From: Pezicula radicicola
Lineage: Eukaryota > Ascomycota > Leotiomycetes > Helotiales > Dermateaceae
Direction of reading: 5' to 3'
Length of the DNA stretch: 64,000 nucleotides
Assembly (NCBI GenBank): GCA_003008705.1
Contig: PDUO01000040.1
Span: 124,001 to 188,000, forward strand
Of the stretch, positions 22,650-33,254 are shown piece by piece (the stretch's first letter is position 1; each line of letters begins with the position of its first letter). The position numbers and the translations under genes were made by a program. The notes below the pieces were generated by a model. It ran no database searches and was not told where the DNA came from. It worked only from the letters and a program-made list of their open reading frames with translations.

Positions 22650-23289
22650 GCCGAAACGAGAGCTAGGAGCTCAAAAGACAAACAGATACGCGAAAGTATG
22701 CCATTGAGGATGGATAAGGGGGGAATGAAGTTATAAATACAAGCCTTGCGGAGGTTAATCGTCCGTATTATGGCTACAATCAACAAACTTCCTACAGAGG
22801 TCACACAAGCGAAAACTAGGCTCCGGTAAAGTGGTCTTGAGATAAGAAGACTTGAAGGGCTGTCGTCGCTTATTTCCGGATGAAACCCGGAAGAAGACTA
22901 CTACTTGCCGCTATACTAGTTTTCACATGCTGTAAAGAATTATGTTGCTTAATTGGTGGGGAAATTCAGATACGCACAGAGATGTAAACTCCAGACCCGC
23001 CTCTAGTTCTGGGACGGCTGAACCAGTATGTTGGGTAGAACCAGTGTGTTGGGTAGAGGTTTCCATTCCATCAACACGAAAATTGCTCATCTTTACTAGA
23101 TAGTCTCCTTGCAGCTACCTACCCACTTCGGCGGCTTTCACACAAGCCACCCAATGTACGTTAGTAATTCTATACGGTCATTACACGCCATCGAACACAA
23201 CGGTATCTAATACATATCCGGTCTTCCACCCCACAAATCACCCATCCCTATGCTAGATACGAAGATATACAATCTACAAGAATAGATCC
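22650..23289. other. Intergenic, divergent promoter with 18-bp tandem duplication
   Basis: This is shared upstream DNA of the ABC transporter and the regulator relic. GAACCAGTATGTTGGGTA (23020-23037) is followed directly by a copy with one mismatch (23038-23055). No ATG in frame with the zinc cluster downstream was found here. Confidence 0.45.
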
Positions 23290-24369
23290 TTCTTTCACTA
23301 GAGCACAAACATCTCCAGATCTTTCTAGTGCATCTAAAACCTCTAAGACGGGTCTTACTTGGCGGAAAGGCGCGTGCGAAACATGTAAAGTGAAGAAAAT
23401 CCGTTGTCAGTTGATGCATATTCTTGACTTTTTTCTACATTTGTACTTATCCTTATAGGTGATGGCAACAGACCATACTATTATTGTGCTGTCAGTATAT
23501 CTTAGTCTCAACTCATTAGACCACCACTGAGTCTGTACAGAGAGCTACCCACAACTGCACTTATATCAACATTAGGAAGCCATGGCGTAGCCGGAGCTCT
23601 GTGTCCGGTAAGATAATTTGAAGACGCCGATACGCAACATGTAGTTTCTAAAATGCGAATAGAAGGTTTAGGATTGTCTCTCATGGCATCAAGCACGGCT
23701 GGCGATGGCCCAATGCAACATATAAGTCCAACTCTTCCCGTCGAGGAGGCTATTGATCTATCCAATGCTTCATTATCTACAAGTCGTTCTAGTAACGCTT
23801 TTCTTGCAGATGTGTCAAATGACTTTAACAATGAGAGCTGGATGGATTTGATTTTTTTTTCGAATCAAGAAACTGGGGAAGCATTTATTTGTTTACCATC
23901 TTGGCCATTCGACGACGATTATGTATTTGGTTCGAGTCAACTATTATCAACCTCGGCAGAGAAACTGGATCTAGAAGTAATAACAGAACCACGAGAATCA
24001 TTTCCAAATGATAACGACTTGATGGAAGACATGCTTAGAGGGTCATTGTCAACCCTAATTCAGATACCTTTCTCCTCTCAACGTGTTAGTAACATCTCTG
24101 CACTTAATATAAGAAGAGTAATAGTGCTTATAAAAATTCTAGCTACCAATCTTAGTGTCGTCAGGTACGATTTTATCCATTAATCATATTTATACAACAG
24201 AGTGGACCTGTTGAAATTGAACTAAGAGGCTACCAGATCAAATATCCAAGTCGAGTTCTCAACCGAGGTTATTCCTTCGTATCTTGATTTGAGAAGGCAC
24301 AATCTGGACACGGTCCAGCAAGAGCTAATTCAGAAGACCTTCCAGAAACTGATCTCCACTCAGGTCTGA
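23290..24369 (+). pseudogene. Zn2Cys6 transcription factor relic
   Basis: TWRKGACETCKVKKIRC is the start of a fungal binuclear zinc cluster. A GTCAGT...TTATAG intron (23406-23458) leads in phase to DGNRPYYYC, where the expected fifth cysteine (RPC) is Tyr (TAC). The cluster then stops at a TAG seven codons after that cysteine. A 176-codon ATG frame follows (23653-24183) with the acidic, Ser-rich look of a regulator middle region. After a possible GTACGA...CAACAG intron, the frame reads VDLLKLN, TAA (24223-24225), and continues for 47 codons ending QELIQKTFQKLISTQV. No in-frame ATG precedes the cluster. Several independent lesions indicate a dead gene, probably once the pathway regulator of the divergent ABC transporter (inference). 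Confidence 0.6.
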
Positions 24370-25743
24370 AAAGATTTACCCACCCTAATCCTCACCATCC
24401 TCTGCATCATCGGAACCCCATATCTCCAAGTATCGTTGCTCTCTCCAAACCAAGTCGTCGTTCAGGTTAAGGATCCCTGTGGTCCTGTTCCGGATGCTCA
24501 CCAAGATGAAAACTTACAAAAAGCTCAGTTTGTCTAGTTTCTCTAGTAGCTGGCCTCAGAGCCAGTTTTGCTAATTGTTTTTTTTGGTGTTGACAACTAA
24601 CTTTGGGAATCGAGCAAAAATTAAGCGAGGCGGAAAGAGTGTTTGGTATGGCCTGCCGCTGCTGCCTTTAAGGTATTGATTTTGAACTTTTTTTTTGTAA
24701 AACGCGTAAGTGGCTTTCAAGTCAACGAGGCCAAAGACGCGTTGAGCTGGAAAAGGGGCTAAGCGAGGCAAGCGACGCTACGTGCGTCATGCTTCACATT
24801 CCTTCCATCTTAGGAAGCGAAGAACGAATTGGATATGGCCTGCCTCTGCTGCTTTTTGGGTATTGGGATGGTTTCCGTAATATATTCCTTGGTAGCCTTC
24901 CAACAATCTCCGTGCAACAATCCTCCGCTTTCACTTCATATAAAATCAAAGAAATCAACTTGAAACATAGCTGTTTGAGAATGGAATGAATTACATTGAC
25001 GCAAGTCAAAGTTGAGAGTCAACCCATCAAGCCAACACCATTTAACTTGATTCAACAACACCCTCAGCCCTTTCGGAACAGAAAAACAATTGGCCCACAT
25101 TCATTTCCAGCCAGTCACATAAATCAAGTTAAGTTACTCAAACAATGGAATAATAATTACAAAATAAGTGATGGCCTTCGGATTCAGAAACAGATCAATA
25201 GCAAGACATCATCTTGTAAAATTCTTCAAACTGACCTTTTTTTTTGGAACTAGGAGAATGTTGCACGCATTTGATACAACGCAAATTAAAATGGGCTCTG
25301 ACAAGGTAATATCTCTGTGGTACGAAAGTACAAGTACAGTAGAAAGGGAGGAAGGCGATGGAGGAGTGACGTCTGTCCCATCCCCTCAGCCTCGGAAGAA
25401 GCGCACGTGCCTCTAGCTTTGTTCCTGCTGTTCCTGCAGGAGAAAATGCTGCGCCACATGTTGCATGACGTTTCTCTGCTGGAGCGAACCGGATACCAAC
25501 ACGCGACTAGATTTGCGAGCCAGGATGAAACTTTGTGTGAAGGACCGCCGAGGCGTCTAGGCGTCAAGAGCACCATCATGGTCCTATACTGTACTGCTAT
25601 ACTGCTATTTTTCCGACAATTATTCTAGTGCACCTACACATTCACTTTCCTCCTGTTAATTCGCCCCTTTGATTTGCCATCGCACCTTCATTTTTATTTC
25701 CCTGACACTCACTCACATTCTGCCACCATCCCAACGCACCGCC
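24370..25743. other. Intergenic with short imperfect repeats
   Basis: Two copies of a roughly 38-bp element (core ATGGCCTGCC followed by CTGCTGC and GGTATTG) lie at about 24646-24682 and 24829-24866, in the same orientation. TAAGCGAGGC words lie nearby. No gene was recognised. The promoter of the lipase gene occupies the right end. Confidence 0.4.
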
Positions 25744-27423
25744 ATGACCTCCTATCTGTCCCGTTTGAGCCCTATCCCAGGCTTCCCCGAATACACTGGC
25801 CCTCACAAAGTTGGCACCATTGATGTGGAAATCCCAGTATCTGAGCTCGAATCTCCCAGCCCGGCGCCAGACGAGACAATTTCGACCGTACAGTATCGCA
25901 TCTTCTATCCTTGTGATCCCGAAGTGAAGGGCAAGGCAGTCAATTGGATACCATCTCCCCAAAGATCCTACGTGAGTGCCTACACCCGCTTCTTGGGTGC
26001 TGGTACTACTCTGGCAGAAGTGATTTCGTAAGTACACCAGAGAGCCTCAATCCGAGTGTTGTATGCTAATTGAGAACGCCGCAGGTTTTTGCCCGGCGTC
26101 ATTTCCTATATCTCCATCCCCGCGCGAAAGAACGCTCCCCTCCTACAACCTCCTACATCAAACAGTCGATGGCCGGTCGTGGTCTTTTCACATGGTCTGG
26201 GTGGATCGAGGAATGCATACTCTCATCTTGTTGGGTCCTTAGCTAGCCATGGTGTGATTGTCATTGCGCCTGAACATCGTGACGGCTCTACTCCAATCTC
26301 GTATATTCGCGACACTCCCTCCAGCAATGGCAGCAATGCATCCTGCGAAAAGCGTCCCAGCAAATATGGCAAACGAACAGTCGACTATCTAAAGCTTTCC
26401 CATACACCCAGTCCAGAAGTTGAGGCTGGTCGGAGCGCCCAACTCAAAATACGCCTTTGGGAGCTTGGGCTGATACATGATAGCTTGCTGAAGCTGGACG
26501 AGGGCAAGGCGTTTACAAACCTCAACACATCGTCGGTGTCGCTATCTCAATTTCAAGACCGGATGGACGTGCACGATGCAGGAAAAATAACCTTTGCTGG
26601 GCATTCCTTTGGAGCGGCGACCATAGCACAGTTTGTGAAGTCTACTTTCTACTCCTCGCAGACCTCGTCAGCACCTCCGTCATACGAGCCTGTCTTCACC
26701 CCATCATCGCGCTCATCCATTGTACGCCAAATAACACCCCATACACCTGTCATTCTTCTCGATGTCTGGTGTCTGCCCCTCCGTGCAGCAACCACTAGAT
26801 GGTTGTGGAAGAAGCCATTCCCCTGCTACACAGAAGGTGGCCCTGGCGGCTCTGCGCTTTTAGCAGTAGAATCTGAGGCATTTTATCAATGGCGCGTCCA
26901 CCTCAAAGCAACCAAGAGACTTCTAAGTCCAGATCCTACCTCCGACATTCATGATTACACCTCGAAGAATGGCAAATTCTCGGAGCCTCATTTTTACTAT
27001 CCATCAAACTCAGCACATTTAAACCAAAGTGACTTTGGCATTCTCTTTCCTTGGGTGACGAAGAAAATCTTTGCATGTGAAGAGCCCGAAAGAATCATGC
27101 GACTCAATGTTCGCGCCATTATGCAGTTGCTCCGGTCTTCCGGAAGAGAAGTCTCACCAACCTCAGCTGCAGACATGGAGCTCGAAAATCCACAAGTGGA
27201 GACACAAAATGACACCATGATATTCGGAACACACGAGGAAATCAGAGGATGGAATTGGTTGAGTACCAACGTCAACGATTTGGCAGATGTTGATGACGAA
27301 GCCGAAGCTGGTGGAGCCACCGCACAAAAAACTGACGCTGTCAATGGAAACGCCGAGCCGAGTGACGCTGTCGTGGGAAATGAGCTGCTGAAGAACAGAG
27401 AGGGAACAGCTGAGCGGCTGTAA
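25744..27423 (+). CDS. Platelet-activating factor acetylhydrolase-like alpha/beta hydrolase
   Basis: Exons 25744..26027 and 26085..27423 (57-nt intron, GTAAGT donor, GCTAAT branch, GCCGCAG acceptor) give 540 residues. The N-terminal part (YRIFYPCDP, then FLPGVISYISIPARKNAPLL) and the oxyanion strand VVVFSHGLGGSRNAYSHL with GVIVIAPEHRDGS match the PAF-AH/lipase II family (PF03403). The nucleophile elbow is GHSFGA with Ser269. The catalytic His probably lies in the SEPHFYYPS segment, less surely placed. There is no signal peptide, so an intracellular enzyme cleaving short-chain or oxidised phospholipid acyl groups is likely. The C-terminal 120 residues are acidic and Ala-rich extension. The frame is intact. 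Confidence 0.88.
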
Positions 27424-28616
27424 GATATGAATACCAAGATTGATTTTATGAATTCACGAAATAGACAAGACAAGAAAAGCAATAAAGCGATAGGGCTGCG
27501 GAGTTGGAGTTTGATTTGGTTAGACATCACATCACATCGTATTGGAGCTTCCCAGGATCCAGCGATTTCATTAAAAAGAGAGCGGTTGTGCTCTGTACGT
27601 GGTTAAATGGAATTTAGTGGTACTTCCGGGTAGAATTCGACAGACGGAATACAACGAACATATCTCACACGGTCCGTTTCGCACAAACCAGAATTTAAGT
27701 ACCGGTGACATCCACAACATCCTACCGCAGTAGTCTTGGGTCTGTGCTTTAACCTTCCCTCTGCAAGGTGAGGGAATTCCCCTAGCAGTACAGTATCGGC
27801 AAGGCCCTGCCGGTATTCTTGCCTCTAACGTAGACTGGAAAGTTGAGAGGTGTAGAGGTCATCAAGACAAGCTTTTGCCTTTCCTCGGGTTCGGGACTAA
27901 AACATCGCAATACCGATCCGCTAAAACTTTCTCAAAACGTAGTCGTTCTGTGTTGTGCATAATGAGAGCGGCATCTCGATAGGAAACGAACTAATGAGTC
28001 AGTGACTTGCAATTCTTTTTCTTTTTCTGTGGCTACTTGGATAGGGATTTTTTGAGATTAAGGTAGGGTTATCAATTTGGAAATTGAGAACGACTTTCTA
28101 CTATGTAACAGTTTCCAAGGACTTGTCTTCAATTTATCTTGCTCGCATCACAACTTCATGGAGAAAAAGGGCTGAGAACGGACCCGGCTAATCCTGGCAT
28201 GTTTAGTTGATACAGCCCTGCAAAACAGATTACCGGGTTTATTGAAACATGATTATCTGAGTAGCGAGCACATCAAAAATGCTTGGCCTTGCGGGAGGCC
28301 TAGCCTGTCACGCCTGTTAAGTTGGGGTGAAGACCGAGCGTTGGACTCGGCGCTTTAGCCTCGTCGTCTTATGTTCCCTAACAGGCACGAAACTGAGAAG
28401 AGCTGGGAGTTAAGGAGACTTGGCTAGAGAAAACAACAGATGTTTTGGCTTGGCGACAAAGTGTAGGGACCTGGAATCGGACTATCTCAATCAGGGCGTA
28501 AATTTCTGGACTCTTATGTTGGCCTACCGCTGATTTTTCGGTGCTCTGGATTTTGATTATGTTTCCTTTTCTAGGTTTTCGTTCCTAGGTACTAGTCCAT
28601 TCGATACAATTTCACA
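27424..28616. other. Intergenic, nothing recognised
   Basis: The 3' region of the lipase gene and promoter of the SET gene. No open frame with recognisable content was seen. Confidence 0.4.
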
Positions 28617-30122
28617 ATGTTCTTCTCTTCTGCTGTTGTGTCACTTTCCCTTGCAGCAGCTGTGCAAGCAGGACATAACTTTCCCCACGACATACCTGCA
28701 CGTCTTCATAATCCACTCCAATATTCTACGAATTCTCCAATATCATCATCACAAAACTCAACATGCTCTCTCGATATCTCTAGCTTAAGCTCCACACTTC
28801 TCCCTTTCAGCACAGGTGTATGTCCTGCATCTCCGAACTCAGACTCCTCGGAATCACTTCAACTCATCCCCTCACAATCATCTCCAAAACATCAACAAGA
28901 AAACTCCTCACCATGGACGAATCAGCCAATTTGCTCCAACGCATCCTCAACAAACGAAGAATCATTCTGCATATACACATCCACAGTCTTCGCCCAAAAC
29001 CGCGGCATAACATTCATAACAACCCCCCACCTCGCACAACACATATCCCAACTCCCCGCCTTCACACAAAACCTCCAACCTCTCCAATCAAACACACATT
29101 CCCCACCGTTCGAAATAGTCCAACTCCCAGGCCGCGGCTACGGACTAATAGCAAACCGAACAATCCAACGCGGCGACCGAATAAAAGCTCACTCAGCAAT
29201 AGCAATAATCAGCAACGACGCATTCCACAAATCCGGAATTTACGACCCTTTAATGTCACAAGCAATATCCCAACTACCCTCACACACCCAATCCCTCTTC
29301 AACGCAATGGCAGCCCACGACCCAAACCATCCAAACCCAACAATCGAACGTCTAAACACAAATACCTTCGGAGAACCATTCGCTGGTGTAGAACACTCCG
29401 TCGTTGTCCCCGAAACAGCGAGGTTAAATCATGATTGTCGTCCTAATGCTATGTATTATTTTGATTCTAAGACTTTGACGCATTATACGCATGCTTCGCG
29501 CACGATTTATAAGGGGGAGGAAATCACTATTACGTATACGGATCCGCTTCAGACGAGGAACGTGAGAAGCAGGGCCTTGAAGAGGAGTTGGGGATTTGAG
29601 TGTGGATGTTCCTTTTGTAGTGCACCAAGACAATTCGTCGTAGAATCGAATCGAAGAATCGGTCAAATATTAAAACTTACCTCCGCAATAGCCAAAGCAG
29701 TTCGAAAACCAGTACCAACCACTTCTACCTTCAACTCTCGATCCAACACCAGCACCAGCATCACACAAACCAAACCAACTCAAAAAGAAATCCTCGATAT
29801 GGCGGAATTACTGGTTAAATTGTATGAGCAAGAGAGATTATATGCTTCTATTGCTGATTCATATCGTCTTGCTGCTTTGGCTTATAGTGCTGCTAAACAG
29901 GAATATGTTGCGTTGAAATGGGGGTTTTTGGCTATTGAGGCTCATTTGATTCATGATGGCGTTAGGAGTCGTGATGTTAAGGATATGAGGAGGCTTGTTG
30001 AGGGGGTTAGGGAGCATTGGAGTTGGGGGTTGTTGGGTCGTGATGAGATGGGGGGAGATGGGGTGGTTGGGGAGGTGGGTGAGGGTTGTGGTTGTGGGGG
30101 TGTGCATGGGTATGGTCATTAA
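28617..30122 (+). CDS. SET-domain protein with predicted signal peptide
   Basis: One exon, 501 residues. Residues 1-19 (MFFSSAVVSLSLAAAVQAG) form a convincing signal peptide, unusual for a lysine methyltransferase family. A Ser/Asn-rich linker follows. The SET domain (PF00856) spans roughly residues 165-325: PGRGYGLIANRTIQRGDRI, LNHDCRPNAMYYF (SAM-binding NH motif), GEEITITYTDP and the post-SET-like GFECGCSFCS. This layout, without a MYND finger, matches the fungal SET-domain protein 5 group. A helical C-terminal region (about 380-470) and a Gly/Cys/His tail (CGCGGVHGYGH) end it. Substrates of this group are mostly unknown and some may be non-histone or extracellular. Coding-strand composition alternates sharply between A/C-rich and G/T-rich blocks. 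Confidence 0.85.
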   Translation: MFFSSAVVSLSLAAAVQAGHNFPHDIPARLHNPLQYSTNSPISSSQNSTCSLDISSLSSTLLPFSTGVCPASPNSDSSESLQLIPSQSSPKHQQENSSPWTNQPICSNASSTNEESFCIYTSTVFAQNRGITFITTPHLAQHISQLPAFTQNLQPLQSNTHSPPFEIVQLPGRGYGLIANRTIQRGDRIKAHSAIAIISNDAFHKSGIYDPLMSQAISQLPSHTQSLFNAMAAHDPNHPNPTIERLNTNTFGEPFAGVEHSVVVPETARLNHDCRPNAMYYFDSKTLTHYTHASRTIYKGEEITITYTDPLQTRNVRSRALKRSWGFECGCSFCSAPRQFVVESNRRIGQILKLTSAIAKAVRKPVPTTSTFNSRSNTSTSITQTKPTQKEILDMAELLVKLYEQERLYASIADSYRLAALAYSAAKQEYVALKWGFLAIEAHLIHDGVRSRDVKDMRRLVEGVREHWSWGLLGRDEMGGDGVVGEVGEGCGCGGVHGYGH

Positions 30123-33100
30123 GAGGAGGAGTTTTTACATGGTGGGTTTAGGTATGTGATTTTTGGGGGGAGGTTTTGCTTTGAAATAGGGATTATTTGG
30201 TTGTGGATTGGTGTCTAGGTCTTGCTTTTTGTTGTAGAAATCTTTCCTTGGGTCTTTCTATATACCACCTCATCTATACAATTTAGGAACGAGTTTAAAG
30301 AATTAACTTTCTCGTTTCCACATACCTTGATATTCTATTTAGTATAATGAGATTTTTGTTTATAAACTTATCAGCTAAAGGGATCCTCTGTAGTCATCCC
30401 AATTAAAGATATAGTGAAGAAGCCATACTATCCATAGTGGCCAAGTGCAAGCACCACAGGAACTTTGTATCTTAAACAAAATTGAGATTAGGAGTTCATA
30501 AGCAAACGCAATACACCACCACAAGCGGGACATAATGGATTAGCTAGTACAGATCACTTGGGTTGAGAATCATTAGCCTTGGGACATTCCTGAATCAGAT
30601 GCGGGCGATCAAGATCTTGGTGATCCATATGGATCACGGACCTCGCTGTTTTCGGTTAGGAGACCTAGTCAACAGGTGAACCTAAGCGATGGTACATATA
30701 CTGCATCTGTAGATGATGAGGAAGAGGTCTTTGATGCTAAACAGACTACAGAGAAGGCAAAGATACAGTCCTCCTAGCCCGAGTATTGTAGACTTGAAGT
30801 GTTCAACTACCAATTATCCAATGCTCAATTGTCGGTGCCAGTGCCATCTCATCTCTGAGACATTTTAGCCAACTCCCCCAACAGGTACGGACAAGGACGA
30901 TGGACAGGCTAGCGTGCAGAATCCTCCCGACCCACAGCCCACGACAGAGGAGGAGGCCGGCAAGCAGGCGAAATCACCTACAAAGAAACCGTGGAAGCGC
31001 CTGGCCACGAAGAGTAAAACAAAGCGTGCCAGTAAGAAAAAGTCTACGGTTGCAGTCAACGACTCGGATTCTAGTGCGTCGGGTGACATATACCGAAGTT
31101 GGCAACACTCTTTATATTGACAGCAACATCGTAACATGCTATTAGCACTATTAGGTCGATAACAGTACTATATATACAACTTACAACGCTAGATCTTCTA
31201 GAACTTGACTGTATATTTAAATATAACTTAAAGATTAGAAAAGAGTATCTTTCCTTCCTATCCGCGGACGGTGCTGACTTTATCTACAGTAAAGATCATT
31301 TTTTCTTTTCTCAAAGTCTTTGAAGCCATTGCTATAGGCTAGTGGAATTTAGGAATTTCCTGCCTGCTTTCTAATCATATAAGACAATCAAATCTTGATA
31401 GCTTCGTCTTCTACTTCGGAGACATTAGGAGACTGGCAGGGTGGACAATGCTACTTATACTAAAGATCGAGAATTTATAGAATACCGGTAAATAGAAAAG
31501 ACTTAAGTCTAAAGTACAAAGATATTGTCACGGATGAGTCTATATATGAGCTGGGAATAAGGGATTCGAAGTGGGAACAAGAGGGTTGATTATTATCTAT
31601 GTAGTTCTAAAGAGAGAAGGAAGTCAAGAAGAGAACGAGGTTTATATTTTTACCAAGCTCGCGAGCATGTAGATCACCTGATCGGCTGTCTACGCGACAG
31701 ATATCTTAAGGGATATTGCTTAGCACATTACTGTTGTCAAAATCGGTGGGGATTATTCAAAAACGATACCGGACAAGGAAGCTCAAGTGGACTTAACGAA
31801 ATGTTAAAGCGGCATCTAATGCTTTTTGTGCTAACAAACAACAATAGTTATCCGATTAGGGACTTGAGCACACTTTCCTCTAAACTGTTTTTTTCCCTAG
31901 TAGGTATTTTGTTCTTGTAAAATGAAATTAATAAGAAACGTTTACTAGAAACAAAATTAAGAAATGCTATTATCAATAATATCGGTCATAAGAGACCCAC
32001 CACAGGTACAGTCATACTAGTATATTAGGATCAAGGAGCTAGGCAAGTTCAGTTCTCAAGTACAACCACGCCGAGCGTTAGGAGTTAATGCCAGCACCCG
32101 AGGAAGTAGTCCCTCCAATTACAACAGTTCAAACCTGATGCAAGCACATTAGTATCGAGGGGAAAGTTAACTACAGTTCGGATCTAGCTACATACTCTAG
32201 AAAGAATTGCAAAATCCTAGGCTAGCACACGGGCACCCAAGATGAATTAAGCATTTCAATTACGACCATAATGCACAGCAGGAGCTCTCTGCATTTCAAT
32301 CATTTCTTTGTATATATAATCATAGGATTAATGAATAGTCTTCAAATTATTAGACATTATTACACTTCCCTCTTTACTGACTTCGAATTTGACAAGAGCT
32401 ATCTTAATGACAACAAATCCAGAGCATCCTGTTGGTGAAAGCTGATTTAATTTTGGGCTAATACTTGTAAGTTGTTTTACAATTCCATATGCTCGACTGA
32501 GACTGCTATTGGATGTGCATTAACGCTAAAAGTTTGACCTTGAATTACTGTCGGACGCGCCTCGGGCTTGTCGTTTGTTATTTTCTCTCCTCTTCTAAGA
32601 TATATGTAATATCATTAGATTTTGACTTTTCACCTGGAGCTAAATCTGTGTAGGCTTTCCAAATAAGTTGGAGCAGAGAGGAATGTAGCACAGGATCTGG
32701 TAGCTATAGATGTCTCCTGTAGTTTAGTCATGCTACTTTTCATCTCTAGTTTCCTCTCTGAGCTAAGTTTATACTAGAGTAGTAGGGGCTGGGTCTTGAC
32801 TTCTAAAATTCTTGATTATACTTCATCGGCAACGGACTACGAGAGTATATAAAGTCTCTACATATTTACTAACATTGGATATCGGACAAGGAATATGGCT
32901 TCGAACGATATTAGGTACGAAAAGGTTAAGGTTATTGTTGATAAATAATTCTCAAGTCATGTGTGAAATCTTCAAAAAATTACTTAGGTGAGGCACTAAG
33001 TGCTGACAAACCTCAGTAAGAACTGATCTATTGCACTGTATTCGCCATTTTACGAATTGACTAATTCGGCGCGTCAAATTGATCAGTTCGATTATTGACG

Positions 33101-33254
33101 AGCGCGGTGCAACAGATCCTTATACTTTTTCCACACCAATACACTCACTACTTCCTACCCTTTCCTAGACGAAAATTTTCCATTCCCCCAGGACTTGAAT
33201 CCATACTTATCATATTACAAATACAACCCCCTCTCCCCATGCCAAATCCAAAAA
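30123..33254. other. Long gene-poor, AT-rich intergenic region
   Basis: Apart from the broken frames at 30577-31120, this stretch is AT-rich with no frame worth calling. It looks like old repeats degraded by C-to-T mutation, possibly RIP. No terminal repeats were identified by eye. Confidence 0.45.
30577..31120 (+). pseudogene. Broken frames of an unrecognised charged protein
   Basis: Two open stretches on one strand: 30577-30777 (66 codons, no ATG, including TASVDDEEEVFDAKQTTEK) and 30869-31120 (83 codons after an ATTTTAG acceptor-like site, including TKKPWKRLATKSKTKRASKK). Composition is protein-like, with acidic then basic runs. They may be exons of a dead gene or the tail of a transposon protein. 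The family is not recognised. Confidence 0.3.
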
